The position numbers and the translations under genes were made by a program. DNA of 24,780 nucleotides from contig JAYMTA010000738.1 in NCBI GenBank assembly GCA_036897625.1, positions 1 to 24,780 on the forward strand, in the 5' to 3' direction. This document shows, in pieces, positions 1-9,536 of this stretch (its first letter is position 1; each line of letters begins with the position of its first letter). The stretch is from Pelargonium cotyledonis. Lineage: Eukaryota; Streptophyta; Magnoliopsida; Geraniales; Geraniaceae. The notes beneath the pieces were generated by a model, which did not search any database, had not been told where the DNA came from, and saw only the letters and a list, made by a program, of their open reading frames with translations.

Positions 1-540
1 GTCTGTTAAATTGTGCAGTTATGCACAACGAAATTAGTGATCTCATAATTATCATAGCAAATATACGTCATTTTGTGTGCATTGAAATGGTACTATTATG
101 TTTCCATTCATGTCAATCTAGTCATTAGGAAAAATATTGAAAAATATTGTAAAGTCTATATCAAACCGATAAAGATACAAATTGAATTATTTCACATTTA
201 AACATCAATGGAAATGTCTTTGGAAAATCAATCGCTTTCTTAAATTGATATTAATATGCACCTATAAGTAGTGCTTTTTTCTTATAAACCATGAACTTTT
301 ATATGTAAGTTAGGTCAAAAATTGAATTCAAATTTGGTGATGGTAGACTTTTGGGTGGCTCATCACATGAGAGGGTGTGGGGGTGAACTTGAAAGTGTTC
401 ATTTATTGCCAACTTTGCCACTCAACCGCACCATCTCTTTTAGAAAAGTCACTTGTCATCAACCAATACGACAATATTAGGTCATTGTAATAAATTCTTG
501 TCATAGAATAACCCAATCACACCACATGATCATGAAAATT

Positions 541-679
541 ATTGTTGGATTCTAATAAGATTTTAGGATCTTTCAAAAAAAGGTTTCAAGACTTGGTTTA
601 TACATTAATATAGCTTGTGAAAGTTTAATAAGATTTCAAAACATTGTTGGCTGCTAATAAGAATTAAGGATATTCAAAA
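541..679. repeat. Degenerate direct repeat, period about 102 bp
   Basis: A block beginning ATTGTTGGATTCTAATAAGA at 541 recurs at 643 as ATTGTTGGCTGCTAATAAGA. Both copies continue into AAGGAT/TAGGAT and then TTCAAAA. The copies are about 37 bp long and clearly related but diverged. This is either an old local tandem duplication or part of a decayed transposon; the flanks of the two copies match only weakly. Confidence 0.5.
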
Positions 680-1495
680 GTAAGTTGAAATTTTGTTCAC
701 TTATATTTTTTTATACTAACAAAATGTTGGGTATCAAGTTTCATCTATACAGGGAAATACTGAGCGGAGTATTGACAAAATTATAGCCAAATTTTATGTG
801 TTTTCGAAGGAGTGATGCAATATTTACTAAAATTACGGTCAACGAGGTTACAATGTGTTAATCAAACATTTGCATAGTTTATACTCCAAATTTTATCTCA
901 AAATAAGATTTAAATGTTTTAATTTTCTTTCATGTGTATGGATATTACCATTGTGTCATTAAAATGTGCTCTTTATGAGACAGCCCGAAAACATAATAAA
1001 GTAGGGTATTTTATTTGTTGAACGATTTTGTTAAGACTAACAGATTGGCAGGTTGGTCTGCAACTCATAAAGAGACCAACTGTGTTCCTCTTTGGCTTTT
1101 GGATCCAAAATTAACTTCTTTTTACCAAACATAATGTTATTAATAGCTGTAAATTTTGGGTACATTTAATATGTCACTTACTATCTCATAGTAAAAGAAA
1201 GCATTATTGTAAAATAACTTTCCTACTTGTACCTTTTAAAATGTATCATTTTAATCATGAGCTATCAAATGTTATGCTAATTCAGTTCAAATTTAATTCA
1301 AGTGATTCACAATAGTTGAAAAATGTCAAAAATAAAAAGAACATTTCAAAACAGTAATTTTGCATCAACTTTACTAACACAATCGTTAACATTATATGTG
1401 ATTTCTAAACTTAATAATAGATTTCTATGGCATCAATATATGTTGCATTTTTACTTTATATTTTACTAATGTGAAATTCTTTAACACTCAGAATG

Positions 1496-1900
1496 TGCCA
1501 GCATTAGCGGAGTAGGGGTGGGCCGGAGTAGGCATGGGCCCACTCCACCTTCTCTAAAACCCCGTAATTATCTTTAATTATGTTAAATTTCTCATGCCTA
1601 ATCTGAAATTGTTACATCCAATCTCTTCTAAAATACTTTGACCAATACATTAGTTATGTCCAACTCCTCGTGCCCATACATAGGTTGACCTGTCCAATTC
1701 CTCATGAAATACTTTAACCAGTAGGCTCAGGCCAAAAATTGTGTTCACGATGAGCCTCAAGTTTGGCTCTGCCACAGTGTGCAAGTTATACCAGAGTTAT
1801 GAGTCTGAACTCAAGACTCCACGCGAACGTTGCGCTTAAGTCGGGAATATCGCCCACCAAAATTTCTCGCCCCGCTTATGACTAACTAAACATACAATCA
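1496..1900. repeat. GC-richer island with short repeats, probable decayed transposon
   Basis: The base composition rises above that of the neighbours. Near 1508-1550 a GGAGTAGG motif is repeated beside GGGCC-containing words. At 1617-1725 a unit starting TCCAA(T/C)-TC-TC and running into AAATACTTTRACCA occurs at 1617 and 1693, with a partial copy near 1658. No reading frame, terminal repeat or target duplication was found, so the transposon assignment is only an inference from composition and repetition. Confidence 0.25.
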
Positions 1901-3484
1901 CCATGATTCCCCTTTTGGAAGAGTTTGCAAGAGAAGTGCACGTTACTTGCACTCCAAAGTCCAAACCATATTGAGAGTTTATCTATTTTGAAGAGTTTTG
2001 ATTGCAAGTGAACTCATTTTGGAAGTCATATTTCACTTTCAAGCTACTACATGTTTCTCTTTGTGTGTGTATATATATTTTGCTAAATCACATTGCAAGC
2101 ATCATCAAAGACATTATCAAGTTCACAATGTGTAAATGGAGTCACTTTTGGCAACATTGTTGTCAAATGCTTCTTCAATTGTCACAATATTAAACATATT
2201 CAAAATTATTTAAAATATAAATATTCCATATATCCTGAATTATGAATTTTGATTTTCTCTTTGCATAATATAATTTTTATAATTAAATTTTTAAGTCTAG
2301 TCTAAACGGCCTAGCAAAATATGAGTCACTTCACCTACGTCATATTAAATTCGTAATGAAAAGTCACAAACAACTTATCTACATTTGATATAAAGATTGG
2401 TGAAAAAAAGTTTATTTTTTACACTTACAAAAAAGTAATTAATCTTGAAGCCAATGGGAGTATAGTTGTGAAACCATTCAATTTTATTTTCAATTTCCAT
2501 TTGCCCACAAATCCAAAAACCTAGGAACTATATATTATTTTATTAGTAGGCTAGTACTAATGCTATAACATTAACACCATTAGCAATCATTTTGGGTGTA
2601 ACTTAAATGCCTACATGCATTAATTAGTTGCCACAATTTAATATAATAATTGAGCCCTTTAATTAGCTAGATTAATTAGAAGATTTGAATTATATTTCAA
2701 GTTATGCTTCATAGAGATGAAGAAAAAAGAGTAGGTAGAGAACATAATTATTTTGTAATTAGTTGTTTCTTTATTCAAGTTGGCTATTTTGGTTGTACAT
2801 ATGATTCAAAACTAACTCTTAATTTTTTACCCCCACAAGTGTCAAAAAGGCAAGAAACTTCACATAATTTCAAATTTTCATAAAACCTTTCGAAAAAAAA
2901 TCAAAATATTTTTTTTTTTCAAATTTCATAATTAATAATTAGTGGCAAATTATAAAATATCTAAAAATAGTCGTAAGATTTGTTTACAAATTAGTTGGCG
3001 TCTCATAAAATAAAATATCGGCGTTAATTAGCCCACCTTTAATTTGCTAAATTCCAATATTTCAACAACCATCTACTTCATAAATTAATCACAGCCCAAT
3101 CCAATTTTTTCAAAAGTTTCTATATTTTGATTTTGACACTGAAAATTCTTTTCGGTTGAATTTCTAATGTTTTATGACTATAGGTTTGGCGATTTGTTTT
3201 TCAACATGATTTTAAATGTTATCTCTATCAAATTTTATATAAAATTTACATAATTTGTTTATCGGATACTGTTTATTATTCGTGAGAACAATAATTTAAC
3301 GACAATTGGTACATGAATAATACAAAATACTTTGCCTCACAATGAGACTAAATATGTAAATAACTTTAACAACAACTAGATTCATTCTACTCCTCTCACG
3401 TGACGATGTATCAATTTTTGATGAATTTCAACATGGCACACTCTGTTTTGTGATCTACTAATGACCTTTAAATCTAAATTTTCT

Positions 3485-4060
3485 TTTGAGCGGTCTGGAC
3501 ACCCAAGGAGTATCTATTACTCATAGCAGCGTCCCTGCGTGGTCTTGAGAGCCCTCTAGCAACAAGTGATACATGAATGAGAGAGGCCTCAAGAGTGCCT
3601 ACCACTTTGTATAATGTTCACGTTTTCTTTGAATGTGTTATTGAACTGTGAGGGTGTCATGGTGTTGGAGTGGTGTCCATGAGTTCATTTTGATAACTAA
3701 GCAAACGTATGCTTAGGGCTACCTCCACCGGGAATCGCGTGAACAATGCGGACCATAGAGAGTAGGTTACACAAGAAGGTTTCGTGGACGTCGTCGCAAG
3801 TAGGTTTCAAGGGAAGGCTTAACGAGATCATATCACGAGCATGCGGGAAGCTTGCAAACCTTACTAACAGTTTTTGTGGACCTGCTTGAAGCCAGTCTCG
3901 TTTTTAAATTCTCATTGTCAAACTTTAACTCACACTTATTTAAAGTCTTGATCCAATGTGATGATGTGTCATCAAACACCTCATGTCATGTCACCAAGTG
4001 GTCGATCAGACGGTCAAAACGATTTGTTTCCTCCTAGCTAAGCCATCAGATTGATTTGAG
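3485..4060. repeat. GC-richer island, probable decayed transposon
   Basis: This stretch is richer in G+C and in CpG (for example GGGAATCGCGTGAACAATGC near 3730) than the AT-rich DNA around it. TTTGAGCGGT occurs close to its left edge (about 3485) and again near 4056, which might mark related ends. No frame in it resembles a transposon protein and no clean terminal repeat could be defined. The call is an inference from composition. Confidence 0.25.
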
Positions 4061-4306
4061 CGGTGCATATCAATTTCGCAAACTAAAATCATAGTCTCGA
4101 ATTGAGCAAAATAAGAAAAACACCACCTGGTATTAAAAAACAAAAACAAAAAATTGAAATGAATGACATTTTATTTATTTATTTATATTGGTGAGAAGAT
4201 AGATAATATTAATAATATTTCACCTCCCTGAGCTTGGCCTCACCAAAATTAACAGATTGCAATGAAAACACATTAATGGGTCACAACTGCTCTCATGACA
4301 CACCCA

Positions 4307-4314
4307 TAAATGCA
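4307..4314 (+). promoter_or_regulatory. L1-box-like motif (TAAATGCA) upstream of DCR
   Basis: TAAATGCA fits the L1-box consensus TAAATGYA, bound by HD-ZIP IV factors of the ATML1/PDF2 group that drive epidermis-specific transcription. It lies 125 bp before the DCR start codon and about 55 bp before a TATA-like sequence. A palindromic CATTAATG lies at 4271-4278, also of HD-ZIP type. DCR acts in the epidermis, so the location makes sense, but an 8-bp match in AT-rich DNA can arise by chance. Confidence 0.45.
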
Positions 4315-4361
4315 CCTCCAAAACCTTCAACCACACCCTCCAAAAAATAAAAAATATCTCC

Positions 4362-4370
4362 CTATATTTA
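4362..4370 (+). promoter_or_regulatory. TATA-like element of the DCR promoter
   Basis: CTATATTTA lies about 65 bp upstream of the ATG. A transcription start about 30 bp downstream would leave a leader of roughly 35-40 nt. The stretch between is CT-rich (CCCTCCTTCTCC, near 4379), which suits a plant core promoter with a pyrimidine patch. Positional inference only. Confidence 0.4.
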
Positions 4371-4431
4371 CCTCCCTACCCTCCTTCTCCTTATTCAACC
4401 CAATCTTCTTGTCATCACCAAGAAATTAAAA

Positions 4432-7400
4432 ATGGCTCCAGCTCATGATCTGCACCCAAAGGCCATGAAGGTCAACATCACCAACAAGTCCCATGTCAAG
4501 CCATGCAAGCCTCTTGGCAGGAAGGAGTGTCAGTTGGTCACTTTTGACCTCCCCTACCTTGCTTTTTACTACAACCAGAAGCTTCTCTTCTACAAGGGCG
4601 GTGAGTTTCAGGACAATGTTGGTAATTTGAAGGATGGGCTGGGGGTAGTTTTGGAAGAGTTCCACCAGCTCGCCGGGAAGCTCGGGAAGGACACCGACGG
4701 GGTGTTTAGGGTTGAGTACGATGATGACGTGGAGACCGGCGGCGCCGGAGTTGAGGTCGTGGAGGCTTGTTGCGAGGAGGTGGGCGTGGATGAGCTCACC
4801 GGAGAGGAAGAAACCGCCAACTTTCAGGAGCTGATTCCGTACAATGGAGTCTTGAACTTGGAGGGACAACATAGGCCGTTGCTAGCTGTTCAGGTACGAT
4901 AAAAACGTTAAAACAACTGTCTCGTTTCATGTTAAATAACGGTTCACACATTAAGAAAAATATTAATAAATTGTTTCTTATTAGTATATGTGTACATGAT
5001 TCATGAATCATATCGTACCAAATGTAGAGGTGTGCAAAAAATTCATTATCCGTTTATCCAATTTGAAATTAGTGGATACATTCTTTTGGATAATGGATAT
5101 TTGGATAGTAGATAGTTGTTTGGTAAGAGGTTTAGTATTTTTCCGGATATTCGTATCCGGATTAAAATAACGGATAATTATCCAGTATTATCCGGTATAC
5201 GATAAAAAATATATTTATATATTAACAATTAAGTCTTTTATTAGATTTAACATATTATCACTAATGAAATGTTTCAATTGTATAAAACTTGCACTTTTAT
5301 AGTTAATATTGTGAGTGAAAAACTTAATTATAAGTTATAATTTAACATCTTGGTACAATTTTATTTTTGAAATACTCATGCGAAAAAGATATATATGTGT
5401 TTAAATAAACATGAGTGTTGTTTATAATATTTATTATATGTTTATTATAATGTCCATAAACATAAATGTTTTTTTTTTCTTTCAAAAAGACGTTGTTTAT
5501 AATGTTATTTAATTTGGTTATTTGAAAAATATGTCTAGTATCAAAGGGTTTGGATATTTGTATAGTATCCGTTATCCGGAATAATTTTGGATATGTATAT
5601 GGATGGACATTGGTAAGAGTTTTTGAACATCCGCATATGAAAAAAAATCCAGAATAATATCCGTATCCATATTCGAAATCCGTTTGCACACCCCTAACCA
5701 AATGTGGGAGACCGAATGTTTGGACCCAACCGGACCTGCTACATAACCGATTTGGACAAATTAGTTCCGGTTCGATCTGACTCGATTTAGATCATACTCA
5801 TATTTTTAAGTAAATTTTGTTTTAATCAAATTCTTACGATTGGACAATCGATCATTCAAAATATTTTAGTTTTCTAAAAATCAATTTTATACATTATTTT
5901 TCATTAATTTCACTATGTTTGTCACTTCCTCTTACACTTAAGACAATTATATAAATTATAGTATAAAAAACATGAATATAGGTGAAGAACTTGGTCAATT
6001 TAATTAAGGCTTCTTACGCACCTTATTTATGAAGTTATGGCTCATTTTTTTTATTTTATCTATCTCTATCACCATTTTATTGAATTTGGTACAATGAATC
6101 CATGATAAATGACCACATGGCAAGCCTCATCCCTCACCAACATCTACCTACACCTCATAATATGCTATTCTATAATGTGTCATTCATCTAATATAAAGTG
6201 ACATATCAAATAGGAATTTAATTTTTAACATAAACAATTGATGTGTTAGTTAATTTAGATATAGGTTTTGAATTTATATTAGTTTAGTTTAAGAAAAGAA
6301 GGGTTGAAGCAATAGTAAAAATTACAATTGAAAGAATCTATTTTAAGTCTTTGTATACAGTAAAACAAATGTGCAATAGAAGCTAAGCATGGTAAAAAAA
6401 TCTGTAAAAAAATTTATAAAGCTAAGCATTTAATTTGCTCGAAACTTGATTGATAAACTAAATAAACGAGATAATCTAATCAAATGTTTTGACTACAAAA
6501 TGTCTAGCAACTACTTCAAAATAACTAGGGCTATCTTATGCATCTTAAACTCACGAAAATTGTGGATAGGGTTTGGTTGAAATTGTTATTTATAATTTAA
6601 TCCAATAAAATATATGGATTTTGGCCCAATATGAATATGCTAATTGCATCATAGCCGTTCATTTTTATATGGTCTACTGATTTTACCATGTTCATGCTCA
6701 CAGCTAACCAAGCTCAAAGACGGACTCGCCATGGGATTAGCTTTCAACCACGCGATCCTCGACGGGACGTCCACGTGGCACTTCATGAGCGCGTGGGCCC
6801 AAGTCTGCAGTGGGTCCCCATCCCTGACGGTCCCACCATTCCTCGCGCGCACCAAGGCCCGAAACACCCGCGTCCAGCTGGACCTGTCCCTACCACCCGA
6901 TCCACTTTCTCAATCCAACGGTGATGCTAATCCGGCCCCACCTCAGCTCAGAGAAAAAGTCTTCAGGTTCTCAGAATCAGCCATCGATGCGATCAAGTCA
7001 AGGGTCAACGCAAACCCTCCATCGGACGGCTCAAAACCGTTCTCCACGTTCCAGTCCCTCTCGGTCCACATCTGGCGCCACGTCACCAAGGCCCGCATGC
7101 TGAAGCCGGAGGACATAACCGTCTTCACGGTGTTCGCGGACTGCCGGCGGCGCGTGGACCCGCAGATGCCGGAAAGCTACTTTGGGAACCTGATCCAGGC
7201 AATCTTTACTGGTACGGCGGCGGGGCTTCTGGGGGCGCACCCGGAGGTGTTCGGGGCGGAGATCATACAGAAGGCGATTGAGAGCCACGACGCGAAGGCG
7301 ATCGACGCGCGGAACGACGAGTGGGAGAGGTCGCCGAAGATATTCCAGTTCAAGGACGCCGGAGCGAACTGCGTGGCGGTCGGAAGCTCGCCGAGGTTCA

Positions 7401-7591
7401 AGGTCTACGACGTTGATTTCGGGTGGGGGAAGCCGGAGAGCGTGAGGAGCGGAGGGAACAACAGGTTCGACGGGATGATGTATCTGTACCAAGGGAAGGC
7501 CGGCGGCCGGAGCATCGACGTCGAGATCAGCTTGGCGCCGGAGGTGATGGACAGGTTGGAGAAGGATCAGGAGTTTCTCATGGAAGGTTAA
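4432..7591 (+). CDS. DCR: DCR-type BAHD acyltransferase (cuticle biosynthesis), 2 exons
   Basis: Joined exons 4432-4893 and 6704-7591 (intron 4894-6703, phase 0, GT-AG) encode 449 aa. The product is a cytosolic HXXXD/BAHD acyl-CoA-dependent acyltransferase. It closely matches my memory of Arabidopsis DEFECTIVE IN CUTICULAR RIDGES (PEL3), needed for cutin and epidermal surface formation. Visible hallmarks are HVKPCKPLG and FDLPYLAFYYNQK near the N-terminus, FHQLAGKL, PYNGVLNLEG at the end of exon 1, the catalytic H170-A-I-L-D174 just after the splice junction, FTVFADCRRRVDP, YFGNLIQAIFTGTA, and D392FGWG396, the structural BAHD motif. The start has a good context (A at -3, G at +4); Met12 at 4465 is a possible alternative. 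The protein is somewhat shorter than Arabidopsis DCR (about 484 aa from memory), ending without its acidic tail. Exon 2 is much GC-richer than the flanks. The exact acyl acceptor is not deducible. The family call is very secure, the DCR orthology strong. Confidence 0.93.
4894..6703 (+). other. DCR intron 1 (1.8 kb) carrying a hAT-type insertion
   Basis: Donor CAG|GTACGA and acceptor GCTCACAG|CTAACC join codons for Gln154 and Leu155 without interrupting a codon. The left 130 bp are ordinary intron. The hAT-type element at 5025-5696 follows. From 5705 to 6703 the DNA is AT-rich intron in which I see nothing coding. Near 5705-5790 there are CCGGTTCGATCTGACTCG-like words that may come from another decayed element. 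Confidence 0.85.
5025..5696. mobile_element. Non-autonomous hAT-type element (672 bp) with perfect 8-bp target duplication
   Basis: The left end reads TAGAGGTGTGCAAA and the reverse complement of the right end reads TAGGGGTGTGCAAA (13 of 14 identical). An exact 8-bp duplication, ACCAAATG, flanks it at 5017-5024 and 5697-5704. Inside, near both ends, ATCC/GGAT-containing words recur in both orientations (for example CCGGATATTCGTATCCGGAT near 5142). This resembles the subterminal binding-site repeats of hAT transposons. No transposase is visible; a 119-codon minus-strand frame (5342-5701) is AT-rich, unlike any hAT protein, and runs out through the right end. It is therefore a MITE-like passenger element mobilised in trans. 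The intact target duplication suggests a fairly recent insertion. Confidence 0.85.
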
Positions 7592-7795
7592 TTTGGTCAT
7601 TTCGTTTTGTACTTGGGATTTGCCGCGTTTAGGAGTGTCAAGTGTGTGTTGACCGTTGGGGAGTTGGTTTAAATTATTGTTATGAATGTTGTGGAAATGT
7701 TGTTCTGATTGTTATGAGTCTATAATTTGTGGTCTTGATGTTGATTTTCTTCATTTTTTATGTTACAATAAGTGATGCGTTTCCAATATTAAAAT
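7592..7795 (+). other. DCR 3' flank / probable 3' UTR
   Basis: T/G-rich sequence follows the stop codon, as in plant 3' UTRs. I see no canonical AATAAA in the first 200 bp; a near-match AATAAG lies at about 7768. The end of the transcript cannot be placed from sequence. Confidence 0.4.
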
Positions 7796-7796
7796 A

Positions 7797-8060
7797 CTCC
7801 TTCCGTCTCAAAATGAGTGTCTTGTTTATCTAATTTTTTTTGTCTAGAAAGAAGTGTCTTGTTTATATTTTTATGTTATTAAATTAGTGTTCTTTTCATA
7901 TTATCCTTATCACTTATGCACATGGGCAAATTTGCACATGAGTGCACATGGAATGTGCACATGGGAAAAATGTGGGTTATATCGGAAACACACTAAATTA
8001 TCTTGTAATTTTTAATTTTTGCGAAAAATGGAAACAAAACACTCATTTTGGGACAGAGAG
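7797..8060. mobile_element. Stowaway-like MITE (Tc1/mariner type), 264 bp
   Basis: The left end reads CTCCTTCCGTCTCAAAATGA and the reverse complement of the right end reads CTCTCTGTCCCAAAATGAGT. They are close inverted repeats (allowing a 2-nt gap) that continue into GTGTCTTGTTT / GTGTTTTGTTT. TA dinucleotides flank the ends (7795-7796 and 8061-8062), the target duplication of Tc1/mariner elements. The CTCC.TCCGTC.C start is typical of plant Stowaway elements. The internal 200 bp is non-coding. Confidence 0.8.
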
Positions 8061-8162
8061 TACATGTTTCGTTATTCATTTATTTTTGTTTTAAACTAGA
8101 TGTTATTTTTCATTTTATAAAATAGAGTGTGAATTATTAAAAATTGTTTTTATAATAAATTA

Positions 8163-8448
8163 CTACTTTTGTTTCATATTAAATGTCGTTTTAGAGTTTT
8201 TCACACATATTAAGAAAAATTGTTAAATAGTTTTTATACGTTTAATAGAAAGACACAGAATTCATCATTGCTAGTCCATTAATATAATATTAAGGTTAAA
8301 AAAATTCATATTCTATGTGAAAATCATTATGACAAACGACATTATAAAAAAGTAATGTGTAATTGTTTGCTAAAAGTGGTTAATAACATTTATTTTGAAA
8401 CAAAAACTGAACTCTAAAATGACATTTAATTTGAAACGGAGATCGTAG
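8163..8448. mobile_element. Second Stowaway-like MITE, 286 bp
   Basis: The left end has CTACTTTTGTTTCATATTAA followed by ATGTCGTTTTAGAGTTTTT. The reverse complement of the right end has CTACGATCTCCGTTTCAAAT followed by TAAATGTCATTTTAGAGTT. TA lies outside both ends (8161-8162, 8449-8450). This is the plant MITE type with CTCCGTTTCAAATTAAATGTC ends; the left end has lost part of that motif. It lies about 100 bp from the previous element and belongs to a different subfamily. No coding capacity. Confidence 0.75.
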
Positions 8449-8459
8449 TATTTATTCAA

Positions 8460-9220
8460 TTTGTTACAAAAATATGTATATGAGATAGAAAAGATAATGC
8501 ACAACTAAGCGGCTTCTCTTAATTATGTTATGATTGATTATTCTCTCTTGTTACTTTAATGTAATATTGTCGAGCAAACTCGAGGGCCTATAACCAAACT
8601 GGTTATATAATTGTGTAATATCTAACTAATTAAGATGCAAAAAAAAAAAAATGTGAAAAAATGAAGAAAAGAAAAAGTATGCCAACACTCATTTGGAAAT
8701 AAAATTTTGAGTTCCTTGTTATGCTGTCAAACCTGTTGGTTTATTTTCCTTCATCAGATAGATCTAAAGTTAAACATGTTTACTTCCAGTCCTCTAATCG
8801 ATCATATCTCGCATATTTATACAAATGGTTGCGAAGAAATATTATCTCTTAAGTGATCTCTCTCGACTAAGTGAGTAGTTGAATGTATGTGTTTGAGAGT
8901 AAACATATTAAATAACGATTATATGTTCATATACGACAAAATTATTGAATATGCAATTGTTCTTGAAAGTTACCAAACAACATTAAACGCAATGCTTATT
9001 TTTACATTTTATGCGTCATCTTTTAAGTTTTGTGCACAAATGAATAAATAAAATGCAAATTGATTTGAAATATTTATATAAAAAAATTGATTTAGTGTGT
9101 TCGAAGAAGTAGCACAAGATATTATAAATTATATGCAATTAATTTGTAGATTGTAAATTAAAATTTTATTTTCCTTTTAAATTAAAAATAAATATAAACT
9201 TTTAATCATTCAAAACTCAA
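8460..9220. other. AT-rich intergenic DNA before the MTB promoter
   Basis: I see no gene, clear repeat or RNA gene here. The sequence is strongly AT-rich with simple A and T runs and forms the distal upstream region of MTB. Confidence 0.5.
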
Positions 9221-9221
9221 G

Positions 9222-9274
9222 TGGGCCGGGCTTCCCAATAACCAATACAAGCCTTTTTTTTGTATACATGGGCC
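9222..9274 (+). promoter_or_regulatory. Two site II (TGGGCC) elements in the MTB promoter
   Basis: TGGGCC occurs at 9222-9227 and 9269-9274. Site II elements (TGGGCY) are bound by TCP factors and are typical of plant genes for ribosome biogenesis, RNA processing and organelle function in dividing cells. They sit about 190-240 bp before the telo-box at 9461, a combination known from such promoters. An RNA-modification gene fits that company. Confidence 0.5.
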
Positions 9275-9429
9275 TTTATATTACTTTCTCCGTATTTTAT
9301 TTGCATATACCAAACACTGTCAGATAGATGTGATATGACGAAATTGCCCATTCAACTCAAAGCAAATCACATCCGTGCCAGCGGATCCTTAATGCTCTGT
9401 CGTTTCTTCGTTCTCACTGTCACATTGCG

Positions 9430-9536
9430 TTTTCTTCTTCCTCTTCCTCCTTCTGCCGCTAAACCCTAGCCGGTGCTCGCCGTGCCGTCGATTTGTTGCC
9501 GCCGATCTTCCGCGCCATCGCCGCCTGATACGATAG
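9430..9536 (+). promoter_or_regulatory. MTB 5' leader exon with pyrimidine patch and telo-box
   Basis: A pyrimidine-rich patch (about 9430-9454) is followed by AAACCCTA (telo-box, 9461-9468) and then a GC-rich stretch ending at a good donor, GATAG|GTAATG (intron from 9537). No ATG lies in the GC-rich part. This is best read as core promoter plus non-coding exon 1 of MTB, with transcription starting around the pyrimidine patch. The exact 5' end cannot be fixed from sequence. Confidence 0.55.

Larger units (their letters stand above)
1..4300. other. AT-rich intergenic region upstream of the acyltransferase gene
   Basis: I find no supportable gene here. Open frames are at most about 60 codons, AT-rich, and resemble nothing I recognise. 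The stretch holds a degenerate direct repeat near 541-679, a short degenerate repeat near 1617-1725, and two GC-richer islands (about 1496-1900 and 3485-4060) that stand out from the AT-rich surroundings. No tRNA-like fold, CRISPR-like array or long tandem array was seen. Confidence 0.6.

Noticed and set aside
2002..2193. 63-codon frame in the upstream intergenic region
   Set aside because: Short, AT-rich, not starting from a supportable context and with no similarity I recognise.
3852..4037. 61-codon frame in the GC-richer island
   Set aside because: Short, with no domain and no splice-consistent continuation; more likely part of decayed repeat sequence.
4426..4872. 148-codon minus-strand frame opposite DCR exon 1
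   Set aside because: The + strand frame is clearly DCR; the antisense frame has no recognisable domain and no promoter or splice support.
5342..5701. 119-codon minus-strand frame in the DCR intron
   Set aside because: It runs through the end of the hAT-type element, is AT-rich low-complexity sequence and lacks transposase features such as a hAT dimerisation domain.
7031..7600. 189-codon minus-strand frame opposite DCR exon 2
   Set aside because: It is a shadow of a GC-rich coding exon; the + strand encodes conserved BAHD motifs and the minus translation is Arg/Pro/Leu-rich and unlike any family.
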